The position numbers and the translations under genes were made by a program. From positions 35,836,464 to 35,900,463 of the forward strand of contig NC_023759.2 of NCBI RefSeq assembly GCF_000499845.2: a stretch of DNA of 64,000 nucleotides, read 5' to 3'. The DNA is from Phaseolus vulgaris (taxonomy: Eukaryota; Streptophyta; Magnoliopsida; Fabales; Fabaceae). The notes below the pieces were generated by a model, which worked only from the letters and a program-made list of their open reading frames with translations, was not told where the DNA came from and searched no databases. Shown in pieces: positions 11,172 to 23,055 of this stretch (position 1 is the stretch's first letter; the number at the start of each line of letters is the position of its first letter).

Positions 11172-14100
11172 TACTCCCCGAGTTGGAGAGAATTCGACCA
11201 CGAATTCTGGAGACCTACAGAAAAAGGAGTTAGATCGCTGACATTAAAAGTATGACTACCTAAGAATGTATCAGGCATATCTAACTCATAAGCATTGTCA
11301 TTAATCCTCTTGAGGACTTGGAAAGGTCCATCCCCTCGAGGCATTAGTTTGGACTTCCTTTGAGTAGGAAAACGATCCTTCCTCAAGTGAAGCCAAACCC
11401 AATCGCCCTCATCAAACAACAATGCTTTTCTCCTCTTATTGGCAAGTTCAGCATACTTGCCAACCTTCTTCTCAATTCTCTTCTTGATGTCTTTATGCAA
11501 AGTTTTCACAAAAGAAGCCTTTTCATCCCCATCTTTGCACAAGACATCGTCAAGAAGGGGAATAGGAAGAAGATCAAGAGGTGTTAGGGGATTAAACCCA
11601 TAGACCACCTCAAAAGGAGAATGGGAGGTGGTAGAATTTACTACTCGGTTATATGCAAACTCAACATGGGGTAGTAAATTCTCCCACACTCTAGGATTCC
11701 CCGAAATAAAGCATCTCAATAGTTGTCCCAAAGTTCTATTTACCACCTCGGTTTGACCATCGGTTTGTGGGTGGCAAGTGGTAGAAAATAAAAGCTTAGT
11801 TCCAAGCTTGCCCCACAAGGTCTTCCAAAAGTGACTCAAGAACTTAGGATCTCTATCGGACACTATAGACCTAGGAATCCCATGCAAGCGAACCACTTCT
11901 TGGAAGAAGAGGTTTGCAATGTGGCATGCATCATCCACTTTGTGGCAAGGAATAAAGTGAGCCATTTTTGAAAAACGATCCACTACCACAAAAATGGAGT
12001 CCTTTCCCTTTGATGTCTTGGGTAAGCCTAAGATGAAATCCATAGATATATCTACCCAAGGCATTGAAGGGATAGGAAGAGGAGTATAAAGACCATGGGG
12101 ATGCATTTTAGATTTAGCTTTGCGGCAAGCTATGCATTTATCACACAAACTATGAACATGTTTATGCATATGAGGCCAAAAGAAATGTTCATGCAACACA
12201 TCCAAAGTTTTAGCAACCCCAAAATGTCCCATTAAGCCCCCCTCATGAGCTTCTCTAACAAGAGATAATCTAATAGAGCATTGGGGAACACAAAGACGTT
12301 TTCCTTTAAAAAGAAAGCCATCTTGAATAAAAAAATCTTTGTGTCCTCCCTTAAGACACTCTTGATAGAGGAGAGAAAAATCAAGGTCATCATGATAAAG
12401 TTCCTTAATGTGATCAAAACCAAGATATTGAGAGGTTAAAAGATTTAGCAAGGTGTATCTTCTAGAAAGAGCATCCGCCACAATATTTATTTTGCCTTGC
12501 TTGTGTTTGATCACATAAGGAAATTGCTCAATGAATTCCACCCACTTAGCATGCCTCTTGTTAAGTTTGTTTTGGCTTTTCAAATATTTAAGAGATTCAT
12601 GATCACTATGTATCACAAACTCTTTGGGAAAAAGATAGTGTTGCCAAGTAAACAAAGCCCTAACAAGTGCATATAATTCCTTATCATAGGTGGAATAGTT
12701 GAGATGACTTCCCTTCAATTTCTCACTAAAATAGGCTATGGGGTGGCCCTCTTGAAGGAGAACAGCCCCAATACCTATGCTTGAAGCATCACACTCAATC
12801 TCAAATGTCTTAGTGAAATTAGGAAGGGCCAAGATGGGAGCATTAGTCAATTTTTCTTTCAAAGTATCAAAAGCATTTTGTTGTGCTTCTCCCCAATGAA
12901 AGACCACATCCTTTTTCACTATGTCATTGAGTGGTGCGGCAATGGTACCAAAGTTTGGGACAAATCTTCTATAGAAAGAAGCAAGCCCATGAAAACTTCG
13001 GACCTCATTCAAAGATTTCGGTGTAGGCCACTTTTGAATGGCCACCACCTTGGTTTTGTCCACATGGACCCCTTTACAACTCACAACAAACCCTAGGAAT
13101 TCTATATGATCAAGAGCAAACATACATTTAGCAAGGTTAGCATACAAATGTTCCTTCCTAAGGGTTTCCAAAACTTGCCTAACATGCAACCTATGGTCAT
13201 TCAAAGATAAGCTATAAATGAGAATGTCATCAAAGTAAACCACAACAAACTTACCAATGAAAGGTCTAAGAACATGATGCATGAGGCGCATGAAGGTACT
13301 TGGTGCATTAGTTAAACCAAAAGGCATAACTAACCACTCATATAAACCAAAGTTGGTCTTAAAAGCCGTCTTCCATTCATCACCCGGTTTGATACGGATT
13401 TGATTGTAGCCGCTTTTAAGATCAATCTTTGAAAAGATTTTTGAACCATGTAATTCATCCAACAAATCATCTAATCTAGGTATGGGATGCCTATACTTAA
13501 TGGTTATGTTATTTATGGCCCTACAATCCGAACACATTCGCCATGTGCCATCCTTTTTTGGCACTAAGATGATAGGCATAGCACAAGGACTCATGCTATC
13601 TTGCACCCACCCTTTTTCAATCAAAGCCTCAACTTGTTGGCGAATTTCCTTGGTTTCACTTGGATTGGTCCTATATGCGGGACGATTTGGTAAAGAAGAG
13701 CCCGGTATCAAATCAATTTGGTGCTCAATCCCTCTCAAAGGTGGAAGGCCATTTGGAGGATCTTGAAACACATCTTTGAACTCTTCTACCAAATTTTCCA
13801 AGCAATGAGGACTATCAACAAGTGTTTCTATGCTAAGAGTTCTAGGGATGGCTAAAAAAAGAGGATGATGAGCCACTATTTCCCTTTCAATGTCACGCCT
13901 AGACACAAGGAGTGTAGGCTTAGAACTCTTATCTTTTTTATCTTTTTTATCTTTTTCACTCTCCCTCTTTTTCTTCATGATAACTTGGTCCTCATGGACT
14001 TCTCTTGGAGAGAGAGATTTTAAAGTAACCTTGTGACCATGGAATTCAAAAGATAATTTGTTGGTAAAGCCATCATGTAAAACTTTTCTATCAAATTGCC

Positions 14101-15619
14101 AAGGCCTTCCCAAAAGAACATGAGTGGCTTCCATGGGCACAACATCACATAATACCTCATCTTTGTATTTTCCAATGGAGAAATGGATGAGGACTTGTTT
14201 ATTAACAATTATTTCTCCTACTTCACTAAGCCATTGTAATTTGTAGGGCTTTGTATGAGAGATAGTAGGCAATCCAAGCTTATCTACTACTCTTGTACTA
14301 GCCACATTTGCACAACTACCCCCATCCACTATCAAGGAACAAATGTTGTTTTGAATAAGACATCTTGTATGGAAAATATTTTCCCTTTGACTTTCATCAA
14401 AAGGTTGTGAAACTTGTCCAAGAAGTCTTCTCACAACTAACAAGTCCCCTTCAAGTGGACATTCACTCTCTTCCTCACTAGATGCATGAGAATGCAATGA
14501 ATGCTTTGAAGAATCCGAATCATGCTCACTAACTACAATGCCCTCATGCATGTACATACTTCGTTTTGAAGGACAATTTGCAGCAATATGACTATAACCC
14601 ATACATTTAAAGCATTTAGTGTTAGATGTTCTAGTGGGAGACTTAGGTCTAGATGTTGATGGCTTAGATTCCTTGGGTTTGAAAGAAGAATCTTTGGAAG
14701 GATGTTTTGAAAAAGAAGTTTTGTTTCTCCAAGACTTGGAGTAGTATCCATTATTGGAAGCATTTTTAAAAGAGTTTTTCTTAGCAAGTTGGGCTTCCAC
14801 CTTCATTGCAAGATGAACTAAAGAGCCCAATGATGAATACTCTTGTAACTCAACAATGTCTTGGATATCCTTCCTAAGACCACTCACAAACCTAGCAACC
14901 ATGGCTTCTTCACTTTCTTCTAATTCAATTTTAAGCACAAGCGTCTCAAGCTCCTTATAATATTCATCCACATTTAGCGTGCCTTGTTGAAACCGTTGGA
15001 GTCTCAACATGAGGTCTTTCCTAAAATGTGGGGGCACAAACCTAGCGCGCATATGATCCTTTAAAGAGTTCCAAGAGTCCACGGGAGGACCCTTGTGATA
15101 GATAATGTCCTTTACAATCCCATGCCACCATTTCATGGCATAATCACTAAACTCTAGGGTGGCTAGCTTGAGCTTATGCTCATCTTGGATCTCATGGATC
15201 TCAAAAATTTGTTCACACTTAGCCTCCCAATCTAAATACACATTTGGATCACTAGAACCATTAAAACAAGGTAGTTTGACCGAAGGAAGCTTGGACTTTG
15301 CATCATGGTAGAAGCCATTGCCGTAGTGAATTCTTTCCCCTTGGTGATGATGTCTTTGTCCATGGACTTGGGGTGGAGGTCTCCTTCTCCTATGCTCATC
15401 TTCACGGCCAACATCATTTGAAGAAGCTCTTGAAGATGGTCTATGAGAATGATGTCCATCATGGATAGAAGGAGATGGTCTAGTTTGTTTGACCTCCATC
15501 TTTTGCAATTTCTCTTCCAACCTTCTAATTGTTCTTTGAGCTTCATGTAATTCACCAAGAATTGAAGCTTTGGAAGGAGAATTCTGCTTGGAGGATGCAT
15601 CACTTGAAGATCCAGCCAT
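10982..15619 (-). CDS. gag-pol: CRM-type gag-pol polyprotein, intact, 1545 aa
   Basis: A single frame begins at the first ATG after the leader. A coiled coil (about residues 20-45) and a His/Arg-rich stretch precede the gag capsid domain (about 110-275). A CCHC knuckle, [14 protein letters not shown], lies near 335-348. Protease is at DGGS (near 431). RT spans about 630-830, with YFDD near 796. RNase H starts with [13 protein letters not shown] near 940. Integrase has an HHCC finger (about 1125-1165) and the core residues Asp in MDFILGLP, Asp in VSDRDPKF and Glu in GQTEVVNR, then a basic C-terminal domain. All catalytic residues are present. The last 63 codons or so lie inside the 3' LTR. Known role: capsid, cleavage, reverse transcription and integration of the element; CRM relatives favour centromeric chromatin. 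Confidence 0.92.
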   Translation of the reverse strand: MAGSSSDASSKQNSPSKASILGELHEAQRTIRRLEEKLQKMEVKQTRPSPSIHDGHHSHRPSSRASSNDVGREDEHRRRRPPPQVHGQRHHHQGERIHYGNGFYHDAKSKLPSVKLPCFNGSSDPNVYLDWEAKCEQIFEIHEIQDEHKLKLATLEFSDYAMKWWHGIVKDIIYHKGPPVDSWNSLKDHMRARFVPPHFRKDLMLRLQRFQQGTLNVDEYYKELETLVLKIELEESEEAMVARFVSGLRKDIQDIVELQEYSSLGSLVHLAMKVEAQLAKKNSFKNASNNGYYSKSWRNKTSFSKHPSKDSSFKPKESKPSTSRPKSPTRTSNTKCFKCMGYSHIAANCPSKRSMYMHEGIVVSEHDSDSSKHSLHSHASSEEESECPLEGDLLVVRRLLGQVSQPFDESQRENIFHTRCLIQNNICSLIVDGGSCANVASTRVVDKLGLPTISHTKPYKLQWLSEVGEIIVNKQVLIHFSIGKYKDEVLCDVVPMEATHVLLGRPWQFDRKVLHDGFTNKLSFEFHGHKVTLKSLSPREVHEDQVIMKKKRESEKDKKDKKDKSSKPTLLVSRRDIEREIVAHHPLFLAIPRTLSIETLVDSPHCLENLVEEFKDVFQDPPNGLPPLRGIEHQIDLIPGSSLPNRPAYRTNPSETKEIRQQVEALIEKGWVQDSMSPCAMPIILVPKKDGTWRMCSDCRAINNITIKYRHPIPRLDDLLDELHGSKIFSKIDLKSGYNQIRIKPGDEWKTAFKTNFGLYEWLVMPFGLTNAPSTFMRLMHHVLRPFIGKFVVVYFDDILIYSLSLNDHRLHVRQVLETLRKEHLYANLAKCMFALDHIEFLGFVVSCKGVHVDKTKVVAIQKWPTPKSLNEVRSFHGLASFYRRFVPNFGTIAAPLNDIVKKDVVFHWGEAQQNAFDTLKEKLTNAPILALPNFTKTFEIECDASSIGIGAVLLQEGHPIAYFSEKLKGSHLNYSTYDKELYALVRALFTWQHYLFPKEFVIHSDHESLKYLKSQNKLNKRHAKWVEFIEQFPYVIKHKQGKINIVADALSRRYTLLNLLTSQYLGFDHIKELYHDDLDFSLLYQECLKGGHKDFFIQDGFLFKGKRLCVPQCSIRLSLVREAHEGGLMGHFGVAKTLDVLHEHFFWPHMHKHVHSLCDKCIACRKAKSKMHPHGLYTPLPIPSMPWVDISMDFILGLPKTSKGKDSIFVVVDRFSKMAHFIPCHKVDDACHIANLFFQEVVRLHGIPRSIVSDRDPKFLSHFWKTLWGKLGTKLLFSTTCHPQTDGQTEVVNRTLGQLLRCFISGNPRVWENLLPHVEFAYNRVVNSTTSHSPFEVVYGFNPLTPLDLLPIPLLDDVLCKDGDEKASFVKTLHKDIKKRIEKKVGKYAELANKRRKALLFDEGDWVWLHLRKDRFPTQRKSKLMPRGDGPFQVLKRINDNAYELDMPDTFLGSHTFNVSDLTPFSVGLQNSWSNSLQLGEYDGDQAQENMEATHQAQEEVEAQMEDAHGGQSPPQRITRSMFKALGARGHLFSLFVVSLVEGA
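11172..11185 (-). other. Polypurine tract of CRM element, inside the ORF
   Basis: The minus strand reads CTCGGGGAGTA directly before the LTR start TGATGG. The pol frame runs through it, so the tract doubles as coding sequence (LGEYDGD). Confidence 0.6.
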
Positions 15620-16947
15620 TTGTAATTAAAAAACAGCAAACACACAAAACAGCAAACAAGTTAAAAATTAGCAAAAACAGTGAGCTTTCCAATTGAAACT
15701 GCCGAAGTGAATTTAAGGCTGAAAAGATATCACTCTCAAAGAAATAATGTTCTTGCACCAATCTGATCTTGAGGCCTTGGAATCCTCAAATGAAATATGT
15801 CAAAGCAAGCACACCAATCTTAAGAGCAAACCACCACAAAACCAAAGAAACAATAAAGACAAACAAGAAAAGGTATAAGCAAGGAAAGGTAATTGCAAAA
15901 GGAATACTATATGTAAGACAAACTCAAAGAGTAAGAATGAAAGACAATCAAGAAAATAAAGAACTCAATGAGAAAAGTAGGCACACAAAAGAATACCTAA
16001 GGAAAAGCACTAGAGTAGATGAAGAAAACAAAAAAAATTTAGCTACTGGAAATTTTTTTTTAATGCAAACTGTGTTTGATATTCACTGATTTAACTGGAA
16101 CGTTGTAGAGCGAACTGGATTATGAAATTTATACCACAGAAACTTCAAGATGTTAACTCAAAAATGGCACTGGAATCAATTAAAAACAGTAAGCCAATTG
16201 AGAGAAATAAATTTTTTAAAATCACTGCCAGATTACCGTATTTTTTTCGGCAGAAATGTACACTTTTTTTATTTTATTTATCATTTTTTGTGTACTTCAT
16301 ATTTTTGAATGATTCTTTTTTCTATTCTTTTCTAACACTTTCAATATCTCAAATCCAGAATTTCAGAATTTTACAGTACGTAAATCAATTGCAATAAGGA
16401 AAAACAGTAAGCACTTTTTTCAGAAACAGAGGAATCCTAATAGGAATAAAAAAACAGGATGATGAACTAGCAAAGACATAATAGAAAATGATGTATTGGA
16501 ACTTGTATAGGTCTAGAATACAAGTATGAACTCAATGCTAAAAAGAAAATGCTCAAAGGATCAACATCAATTCAGAAAAAATATATGACACCAAAGCAAG
16601 AAACAATCAAAACAATAAAAGTACTACTAGAAGTAATGACATATATGGAATAACATGACTAAGACAAAACTTAACAAGATTCAAAAATTAAAAGACACAA
16701 CACAAATTGTAACAAGTGGAAGGAAGCTTAAGGTAAACTCTAGGAAGGATAATGCCATTCCAAAAGAGCAACCATACTCATAAGAATTATGAGTGCCATA
16801 AACCTTTCCACAAACACTTGGAGCAAAAGAAAAACAGCAAGAATACTCAATTAAAATTCTAAAACAGAAACTTAAATTGCAAGAAAAATTAAAGAGCTCT
16901 TGAAATAAAGTGCACACAACTCAACAATTAAACAAGAATGAACCTAA
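15620..16947 (-). other. Long 5' leader of CRM element
   Basis: About 1.3 kb between PBS and gag start, A/T-rich and without a long sense ORF. The plus-strand ORFs at 15769 and 16122 show no domain and I treat them as chance. Long untranslated leaders are common in plant gypsy elements and often hold packaging signals; none is identified here. Confidence 0.6.
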
Positions 16948-16961
16948 GACTCATGATACCA
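16948..16961 (-). other. Primer-binding site of CRM element (tRNA-Met type)
   Basis: The minus strand reads TGGTATCATGAGTC, two bases after the LTR end. The first eight bases match the complement of initiator tRNA-Met. Confidence 0.75.
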
Positions 16962-16963
16962 CA

Positions 16964-17940
16964 TGATGTGATTCCAATAGCCACATAGAACAAGATTCTT
17001 GACACTTTGAGGAATCACCTTGAGCTGGAAAATGTAGAGGCACTTTCTTAGAAGTTGGATCATAGTTCTAAGATCAAGAACTCACCAAAACAAGTACCAA
17101 ATCCCAAACTCATTTGGATGAACCAAATATTGTCAAATTGAATCAACAAAGGAGAAGGAAAAGAACAAACCGAACAGAATTGAACTTCAAAACAAAAGAA
17201 CCGAACAGAATTTAAAAACTAAACAGAAAATAGGTGCTGGAAAATTAAAGGAACCGAAACAAAAACAACTCAAAACTCAAGGCAATAAGAACAAATTGAA
17301 GAAGAAGAAAGGAAGGAGAAGAGAATGCTCATGAAGATGGAGGAATGGTTGGATGATCACGCCACTAGAAGAATGGATGCTCCTAGATGAGTGTGGAAGC
17401 CGCCACTTGAGGAAACCATGGTCCTTCAAGATAAGACTAGAGAAGAAGCTCAAAGCTCTCCAAATGCTCACTCCAATTTTGAGTATAGTTTCTTTAGATA
17501 AAATTCAAATCTGAATTTTACAAAGGAAGCACCTCTATTTATAGCCTAAGGTGCTGAAAAATAGGTGGGAAATTTCAAATAAACTCATTTGAAATTCCCA
17601 CCAAAAACAAGTCACATGGGAGGTGTGACCTTTTTCTACTATGACACCTCCCAAAAACTACACCTACACCTATCTACTAATACACCCCCCTAAAGGTCCT
17701 ATTTAAAACCTAAAAGATGCTATAACAAAAGAGGTTTCTAAGGTTTCCCTCTAAGCACCTTCAACTAAAGACACTACAAAAAGAGAAAATAAATGTCCTC
17801 TTGCTCCCAAGGCTTTGAACATGCTTCTTGTAATCCTTTGAGGTGGACTTTGACCTCCATGGGCATCCTCCATTTGTGCCTCCACCTCTTCTTGAGCTTG
17901 ATGAGTGGCCTCCATGTTCTCTTGGGCTTGATCTCCATCA
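16964..17940 (-). repeat. 5' LTR of the CRM element (977 bp)
   Basis: Same length and sequence as 10195-11171 by eye. TATA box on the minus strand at 17536-17543 (CTATAAATAGAGG). The ORFs at 17751-18026 and 17277-17471 are copies of LTR-internal frames, not genes. Confidence 0.93.
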
Positions 17941-17974
17941 GGGGGTATATCAACCCTCTCGGCAGCACCATTCT

Positions 17975-17988
17975 CACTACAAGAAAAA
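17975..17988 (+). repeat. CACTA terminal inverted repeat
   Basis: CACTACAAGAAAAA at the outer end of the element, followed immediately by subterminal repeats. Confidence 0.85.
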
Positions 17989-17991
17989 CTC

Positions 17992-18215
17992 AAATTACAT
18001 ACAGCCAAAATTCGTATGTAAAACATAGTTACATACGGATAAAAATTCGTATGTAATACTGTCGTAGGTAACTGTTACATACGGATTTTGAATCCGTATA
18101 TAATTACATACGGATAAATCCGTATATAATTACATACGGATAAATCCATATGTAAAATCTGTATGTAATAGCGGACAAAATTACATACGGATTTATCCGT
18201 ATGTAACATTCTACA
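17992..18215. repeat. CACTA subterminal repeats (ATACGGATAAATCCGTAT type)
   Basis: The unit TTACATACGGAT and its inverse ATCCGTATGTAA recur about a dozen times, several fused as the palindrome ATACGGATAAATCCGTAT (about 18104-18125, 18134-18155, 18185-18206). In the En/Spm family such subterminal units bind the TNPA-type accessory protein; which protein binds here is inference. Confidence 0.8.
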
Positions 18216-18505
18216 CAGCAATATCAATTTTTTGTATTTGGAAGCACTCCATATTCTACACCTGCATATATTCATCAACATTCCAGTTTTCATAAGACAA
18301 TATTCATCACATTCAAACTTGTCCATACTTACAATACTTACTATTTCCAAATATCTAAAATGTATTTCATTAAAACAAAACAAAAATCTAATAAAAGAAA
18401 ACTCAAGTCATTTTCAAAGTTCTAGAGAAGCTAATAATTATTATAATCTTCACCGGGTGAACTTTGTTGTTCATCATGATTACTATGATGTTGCACTTCA
18501 TTTGA

Positions 18506-20097
18506 CTATTGATTCGGTTGAGTTGGTGGCGGGGTATTTGGCTGCTGAAAAATATGTTGTGTTGCAGCTGCTGCCTCAGGTGGTAGATATTGCATCATGA
18601 AATCTTGAAAGTTTTGAAACCTTGCATCCATGCGTTCAATATGCTGCCTAAGTTGAAAAATTTCTTCTGAATCAGCCTTCTTATTACCAGAAGATGGTTG
18701 TGTTTCTTGTAGGTAGCGACCAACACAAACGTCCTGACGATCAACACGTCCAACCCCATATACTCTTCCCTTGTACTTTCCACCTATAGTTTCTAACAAA
18801 CAACAACTTCTCAATCTTTCCTCCTCAGCAGGATCTAATGGAGTAGACATTGAGGTAGATTGTGACTCAGATAATGCTTGAGACAATCTACTTTCAAAAC
18901 CTTCCTATTAAAATGAAAAATATTTGTTATCATAGTAATTAATGTATATGAAAAAAAAAAGTTTAAAAAAGGTTTAAAAAAACTAACATGTGTCCGCCTT
19001 GATCTATCATCAACAAAATCTCCAGTGCTTTTCCGTATATGAGTTTGTTGAAACACTTCATCAACAAGGACCGAGCGGCCAAACTCCTCTATCTATAAAG
19101 AAAACATTTCATAAATTAAGGAGATAATAATTAATCATAGATTAATATAAAAAAATTATATGGAAATCATACCAAACGAATAACGTGTTCATGCACACTA
19201 ATAGATCCTCCAGTGTGCAGACATCCACCTTTTTCAGACAGACGATTCTTTTTAGATGTATCACATTTGGATCGATACACAGGCATGTTCCAGTGTTCCT
19301 GGAGGCTGTTTCAAACATTATTGCCAATCGTTTACCTTCTTGGCGAGCATCTTTAAACATTTGTGAAAGGGTGTGAGAAGCCTTTGTATGGAAATTTTTC
19401 TTAACTTTTTCCTCGTCCTCAACCCTCCATGTGACCTTCCTCTGCAAAAACAACAAGAATCATCAATCCAAATTGTAAATATAAATTTTTTAAAGGGAAT
19501 AAAAAACAAGTACCTTAAAACATTGAAAAAGTATATCCCGGTCACCCTTTGGGATTGCCTCCCATGTTGGCCATGGCTCACCAAATTGTTGCTTAATGGT
19601 GGCAGTGATGGCCTTTGATGCAATTTTTTATGGATAAAACCTAAATACCAAAACAAAGTTAGTCAAAATTATAAGACAATAATAATAAATTGCATAAATT
19701 GATTTTGTTATATTCTTACCCTCCCCCAATAGGCTGAATTAGAGGGCGATCACCAGCTGAGAGGACCTCGTCCTCTAAGTTATTGGCTGCAAAAGCTGAG
19801 TGCATCCATCCAAGATTTGTATATAGGGATGGTGTAATATCTGGTGGGGTTGATGCATTAGAACCAACACGTGGAGATGGTGTTCATGCAATAACATCTT
19901 GTACTGGTGGGGTGGATTGGGTAGCATCTGCTACTGGTGGGGTAGATCCATGAATTGAAGAAGGAATAGGTGTATTGGGTTGACTGGATGATGGATTTTT
20001 GGTTGTTAAATCGTGATAACAATTTTATCACATAATTTTTCCCCCTTTTTTTTTAGTTGTTACTTGGTGATGGTTGATCAGAACCTCCTGATGACAT
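18506..20097 (-). pseudogene. CACTA accessory gene, Transposase_24 (Ptta/En/Spm) type, multi-exon
   Basis: A start codon at 20097 opens a Ser/Pro-rich N-terminus, interrupted by stops near 20055 and 19887. At least five exon-like blocks follow. One ends GEPWPTWEAIPKGDRD (about 19600-19514). One at about 19441-19175 reads RKVTWRVEDEEKVKKNFH and KDARQEGKRLAIMFE. One at about 19093-18989 reads VFQQTHIRKSTGDFVDDRS. The last, from 18886, contains a Gln-rich coiled coil (LRQHIERMDARFQNFQDFM) and ends at 18506. GT/AG boundaries can be seen at several joins. VFQQTH-RKSTGDFVD-RS is the hallmark of the Transposase_24 family. This is the accessory, DNA-binding type of CACTA gene; stops in the first exon suggest decay. 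Confidence 0.72.
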
Positions 20098-20322
20098 ATA
20101 TATATATATATGGCATGAAATGATAATGAAAGTTATATAAGTTTATCAATGGAGAAAAATATGTTGAATATAGTTTAATAAAAAAATTGAAATAAACATG
20201 TAGAAATTTCATCAGCAAACATAAACCTCAAATTAATTGGAGTAATAAACAATATGTTAACAACAATAATACAATACTAGTTCCTACAATAGATATTATT
20301 TGTTAACATTGGCTTCCTAAAT

Positions 20323-21855
20323 CTATTCAGAGATAGAGATGTCAAAGTCATCTCCATATTCATCTTCACTTTCTCCCTCTTCATTGTCTTCATCCCATTC
20401 ATTTGTTTCTTCATCTATCTGATCTTCAAATGATGATACATTGTTTATGTCCACTTCTTCAAGATGAGCCTCTAAATCTTGTAATCCTGAAACCCTTTCA
20501 ACTTCAATCACTTCATTAACATGTGATATTTCATCAACTTGATATGGCACTTCAACTTCTACATCATCAGAATCTATACGACCTCTGGGCTTCGTTTTGA
20601 TTGCAACACACCAGACACGTTTGTCTTTGCGTGATGTTGCATATGGTACATAATAAACTTGTCGAATATTATGTGCAATGATAAAAGGATCAAATGGCAC
20701 ATATCTTTTATCCATTCGAATATCCACAATACCATATTTGGAATCCACTCGTGTACCTCTTGTTGATAGATCAAACCAATTACAGTATAATAATACAACT
20801 TTGTTATCTGAGGTCAAAGAATTGTACTCCACCTCATATATATGTTGAATCACACCGTAGAAATCATCCTCACCTCCTTCTGTAAGACCCTTTACATGGA
20901 CCCCACTATTTATTGTTTTCTTTCCCTCGTTCCATGCATGAGTGTGGATTTTGTACCCATTCACAAAGAATGTGTGCCACTCTTTTACACACCTTAAAGG
21001 ACCAAGTGATAAATCTCTTAAGTGTTGGTTCTTCACATTTAAAGGGTCTTTAAGAACCTATAAATATATCAATGTCATTAATTTTTTATGAAATGGTTAA
21101 ATAAGTCAACAAAAAGTAAATTATAGAATTTGTTGATACATACTTGTGTCCTAAACCACAAAGGGAAATCTGTATGTATACGAGCCGAAACATGCGATTC
21201 GGAAATTTCATTACAATGTAAGAAAGAGCTGTGAATATATAAGTGTCAATGCATTTGGTTAACGATAACTTAATGAATCAATAACAGTGTTTTAAAAGAA
21301 TATCTTGCATAAGGCTTACTGAAGGTATGATTTAACTTCATTACAGTTGATCAAAATATGAACATGAGTTGAGCTCAATTCTTCATCAGTTAACCAACGA
21401 GTGATCTCCCTCCCAGAATGACGTCCAGGTTGGTCAAATACATATAAGATTGATAGAAGCCTTTCACTTTCAATGTCCACTTCATTTCTACAAAGTTGTG
21501 GTCTTAACATGAAGTTGTTGAAATAACGTGAACAAAAGTGAGTTGTCTCACGATGCAAATAAGATGCACAAATAGATCCTTCTACCCTAGCCTTATTCTT
21601 CACTGATCGTTTAGCATATCCCATGAATCTATAATAAAATAAATATGTTATGATTGATATTTATACTTCACATTAAATAAAGACTAATAACTCTTATTAT
21701 TACCTTTCAAATGGGTACATCCACCTATAATGGACAGGTCCACCAAGTTTGGCTTCATATGCTAGATGGACAGGGAGATGTTCCATACAATCATGTGTGG
21801 CTAATTCTACCTTTTGGGATTGGAGTAATTTGTTCAAACTCTCATATATTGAGGT
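20323..21855 (-). pseudogene. CACTA transposase TNP2, C-terminal half (DUF4218 and DUF4216)
   Basis: Exon blocks on the minus strand: about 21855-21705 with DCMEHLPVHLAYEAKLGGP and YRWMYPFE; 21624-21316 with MGYAKRSVKNKARVEGSI, both DUF4218; about 21235-21145 with SARIHTDFPLWFRTQV; then 21036-20323 with the DUF4216 domain ([37 protein letters not shown]) and an acidic tail. Gaps between blocks are intron-sized with GT/AG ends. The catalytic N-terminal and central parts are missing because the Athila-like insertion begins near 21860. Known role: catalysis of CACTA transposition. Confidence 0.85.
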
Positions 21856-21862
21856 GATATTT

Positions 21863-22442
21863 AAACATAATATTTTGTTCTTGAATTATGATTGGTATTA
21901 TTGTTTTGTTTGTAATGCTTGACTTTCCATGATCTCGAAACTTAGATTTGACTGAAAAGTACTTCTAAGATTCTGACCCAAATGATAATGTTTAGTATAT
22001 TTGAATGCTAGGAATAGATTCAAAATGTTAATTGCTATCAATGTTTAATCGTAATGATAAATTGTTTTCTTAAATATGCAAGGAATCGATATTTAGGAAT
22101 CATCTTAATAATTTTATATGCAAGGAATCGATATAAATTAGTTTTATACGGGCATCAATATCAATCAAAGGACAAAATATTGTCATGCTAATCAATATAC
22201 AAAAGAGTGAGAAAGATGAACCCTAATCCTTATTTTTCCAATTAAAGCAACAAACTCTTTAACTTGTTTTTTGATTAATCATTGCCATCATAACGAATCT
22301 CAACAAACTTTTATTATTCTATTTTATATTTAGTGAATCTTTTACTTGATTATTCAACTGTTCCGTGAGGGTTCGATATCCATCATTCGGGACAAATTAT
22401 TACTTCTCTTAATGCAGTGCACTTGTCGTAGAATAGTCATCA
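21863..22442 (+). repeat. Probable 5' LTR remnant of the Athila-like element
   Basis: Non-coding, ending ...GTCATCA six bases before the PBS. The segment with GTGAGGGTTCGATATC and GCAGTGCACTTG resembles the U5 end of Athila LTRs in style. No partner LTR is recognised on the right, so the start is approximate. Confidence 0.45.
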
Positions 22443-22448
22443 AGTTTT

Positions 22449-22465
22449 TGGCGTCGTTGCTGGAG
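22449..22465 (+). other. Primer-binding site, tRNA-Asp type (Athila-like)
   Basis: TGGCGTCGTTGCTGGAG differs at a few positions from TGGCGCCGTTGCCGGGG, the site complementary to tRNA-Asp used by Athila elements. Confidence 0.65.
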
Positions 22466-23055
22466 AACAGTTTAATTTTTTAATATAAATTCCTAAATAT
22501 TTTGAATATTCTAACTGTTTTTATTTTTTGTTAATAGTTCCTAAATTTTGTTTATATTTGTTTACTGTTTTATTTTTGTTTTATTTTATTACAAATTTGA
22601 TTTGATTTTATTTTAATTTGCAGATCTGTTGTTACTTGTTTTAATTTATTTTGAGATTTATCTATTTTAATTCCTTTTTAGATTTATTTGGAATTTTTTT
22701 TATTTTGTTTCTTTTTAATATTTTGAAAAAAAAAACAAAAATTATTTTGTTACTACTAGTGAATCCTTATGCTAGCCCTTCGATCTAGTTGTCTTATATG
22801 ATATTGAGAGGTCAAATTCCCAAACACCAATTATTATTTGAAGTAGAGATTGAAAGGGTAGCAAAAAGAAACAGAAAGATAAAGACAAAAGAGAGACAAG
22901 GAGACACTAGAGAGGAATCCTCAACCACTTCTTTTCACATTAATATTTTTCAGGAGGAAAGCAACTTGGCAGAACACCACTCCCCTGGAGGAAACTTGGA
23001 GATTATGCCATGCACCAAGGGCTGATGCATTTTTCTAGTATTATAATACACGCTA
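22466..23055 (+). pseudogene. Athila-like leader and gag N-terminal part, decayed
   Basis: A T-rich leader runs to about 22740. From there a degenerate frame resembles the start of Athila-type gag, with a basic segment RVAKRNRKIKTKERQ (within 22789-23025). It is interrupted at 23056 by the CRM-like element (target CGCTA, paired with CACTA at 28781). Confidence 0.45.

Larger units (their letters stand above)
10195..17940 (-). mobile_element. Complete CRM-type Ty3/gypsy chromovirus, TSD GGGGG
   Basis: The two LTRs (10195-11171 and 16964-17940) are 977 bp each and showed no difference where I compared them. GGGGG flanks both sides (10190-10194 and 17941-17945). A tRNA-Met-type PBS, a long leader, one uninterrupted gag-pol frame and a G-rich PPT are all present. 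The wording of the integrase C-terminus ([20 protein letters not shown]) and the extension of pol into the 3' LTR are typical of the centromeric CRM clade. The element looks recently inserted and possibly still competent. Confidence 0.9.
17975..21862 (-). mobile_element. CACTA (En/Spm) transposon, 3' half, cut by Athila-like element
   Basis: The terminus CACTACAAGAAAAA begins at 17975, the usual CACTA-family inverted repeat. About 220 bp of subterminal repeats follow, then two transposon genes on the minus strand: a Transposase_24-type gene (18506-20097) and the C-terminal half of a TNP2-type transposase (20323-21855). The transposase stops abruptly near 21860, where Athila-like LTR sequence begins, so the 5' half and the other terminus are displaced or lost. 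The target duplication at the visible end would be TCT (17972-17974), with no partner in the window. Confidence 0.85.

Noticed and set aside
17751..18056. Short ORFs at the right end of the CRM element
   Set aside because: They are the 5' LTR copy of the pol tail encoded in the 3' LTR, plus flanking DNA.
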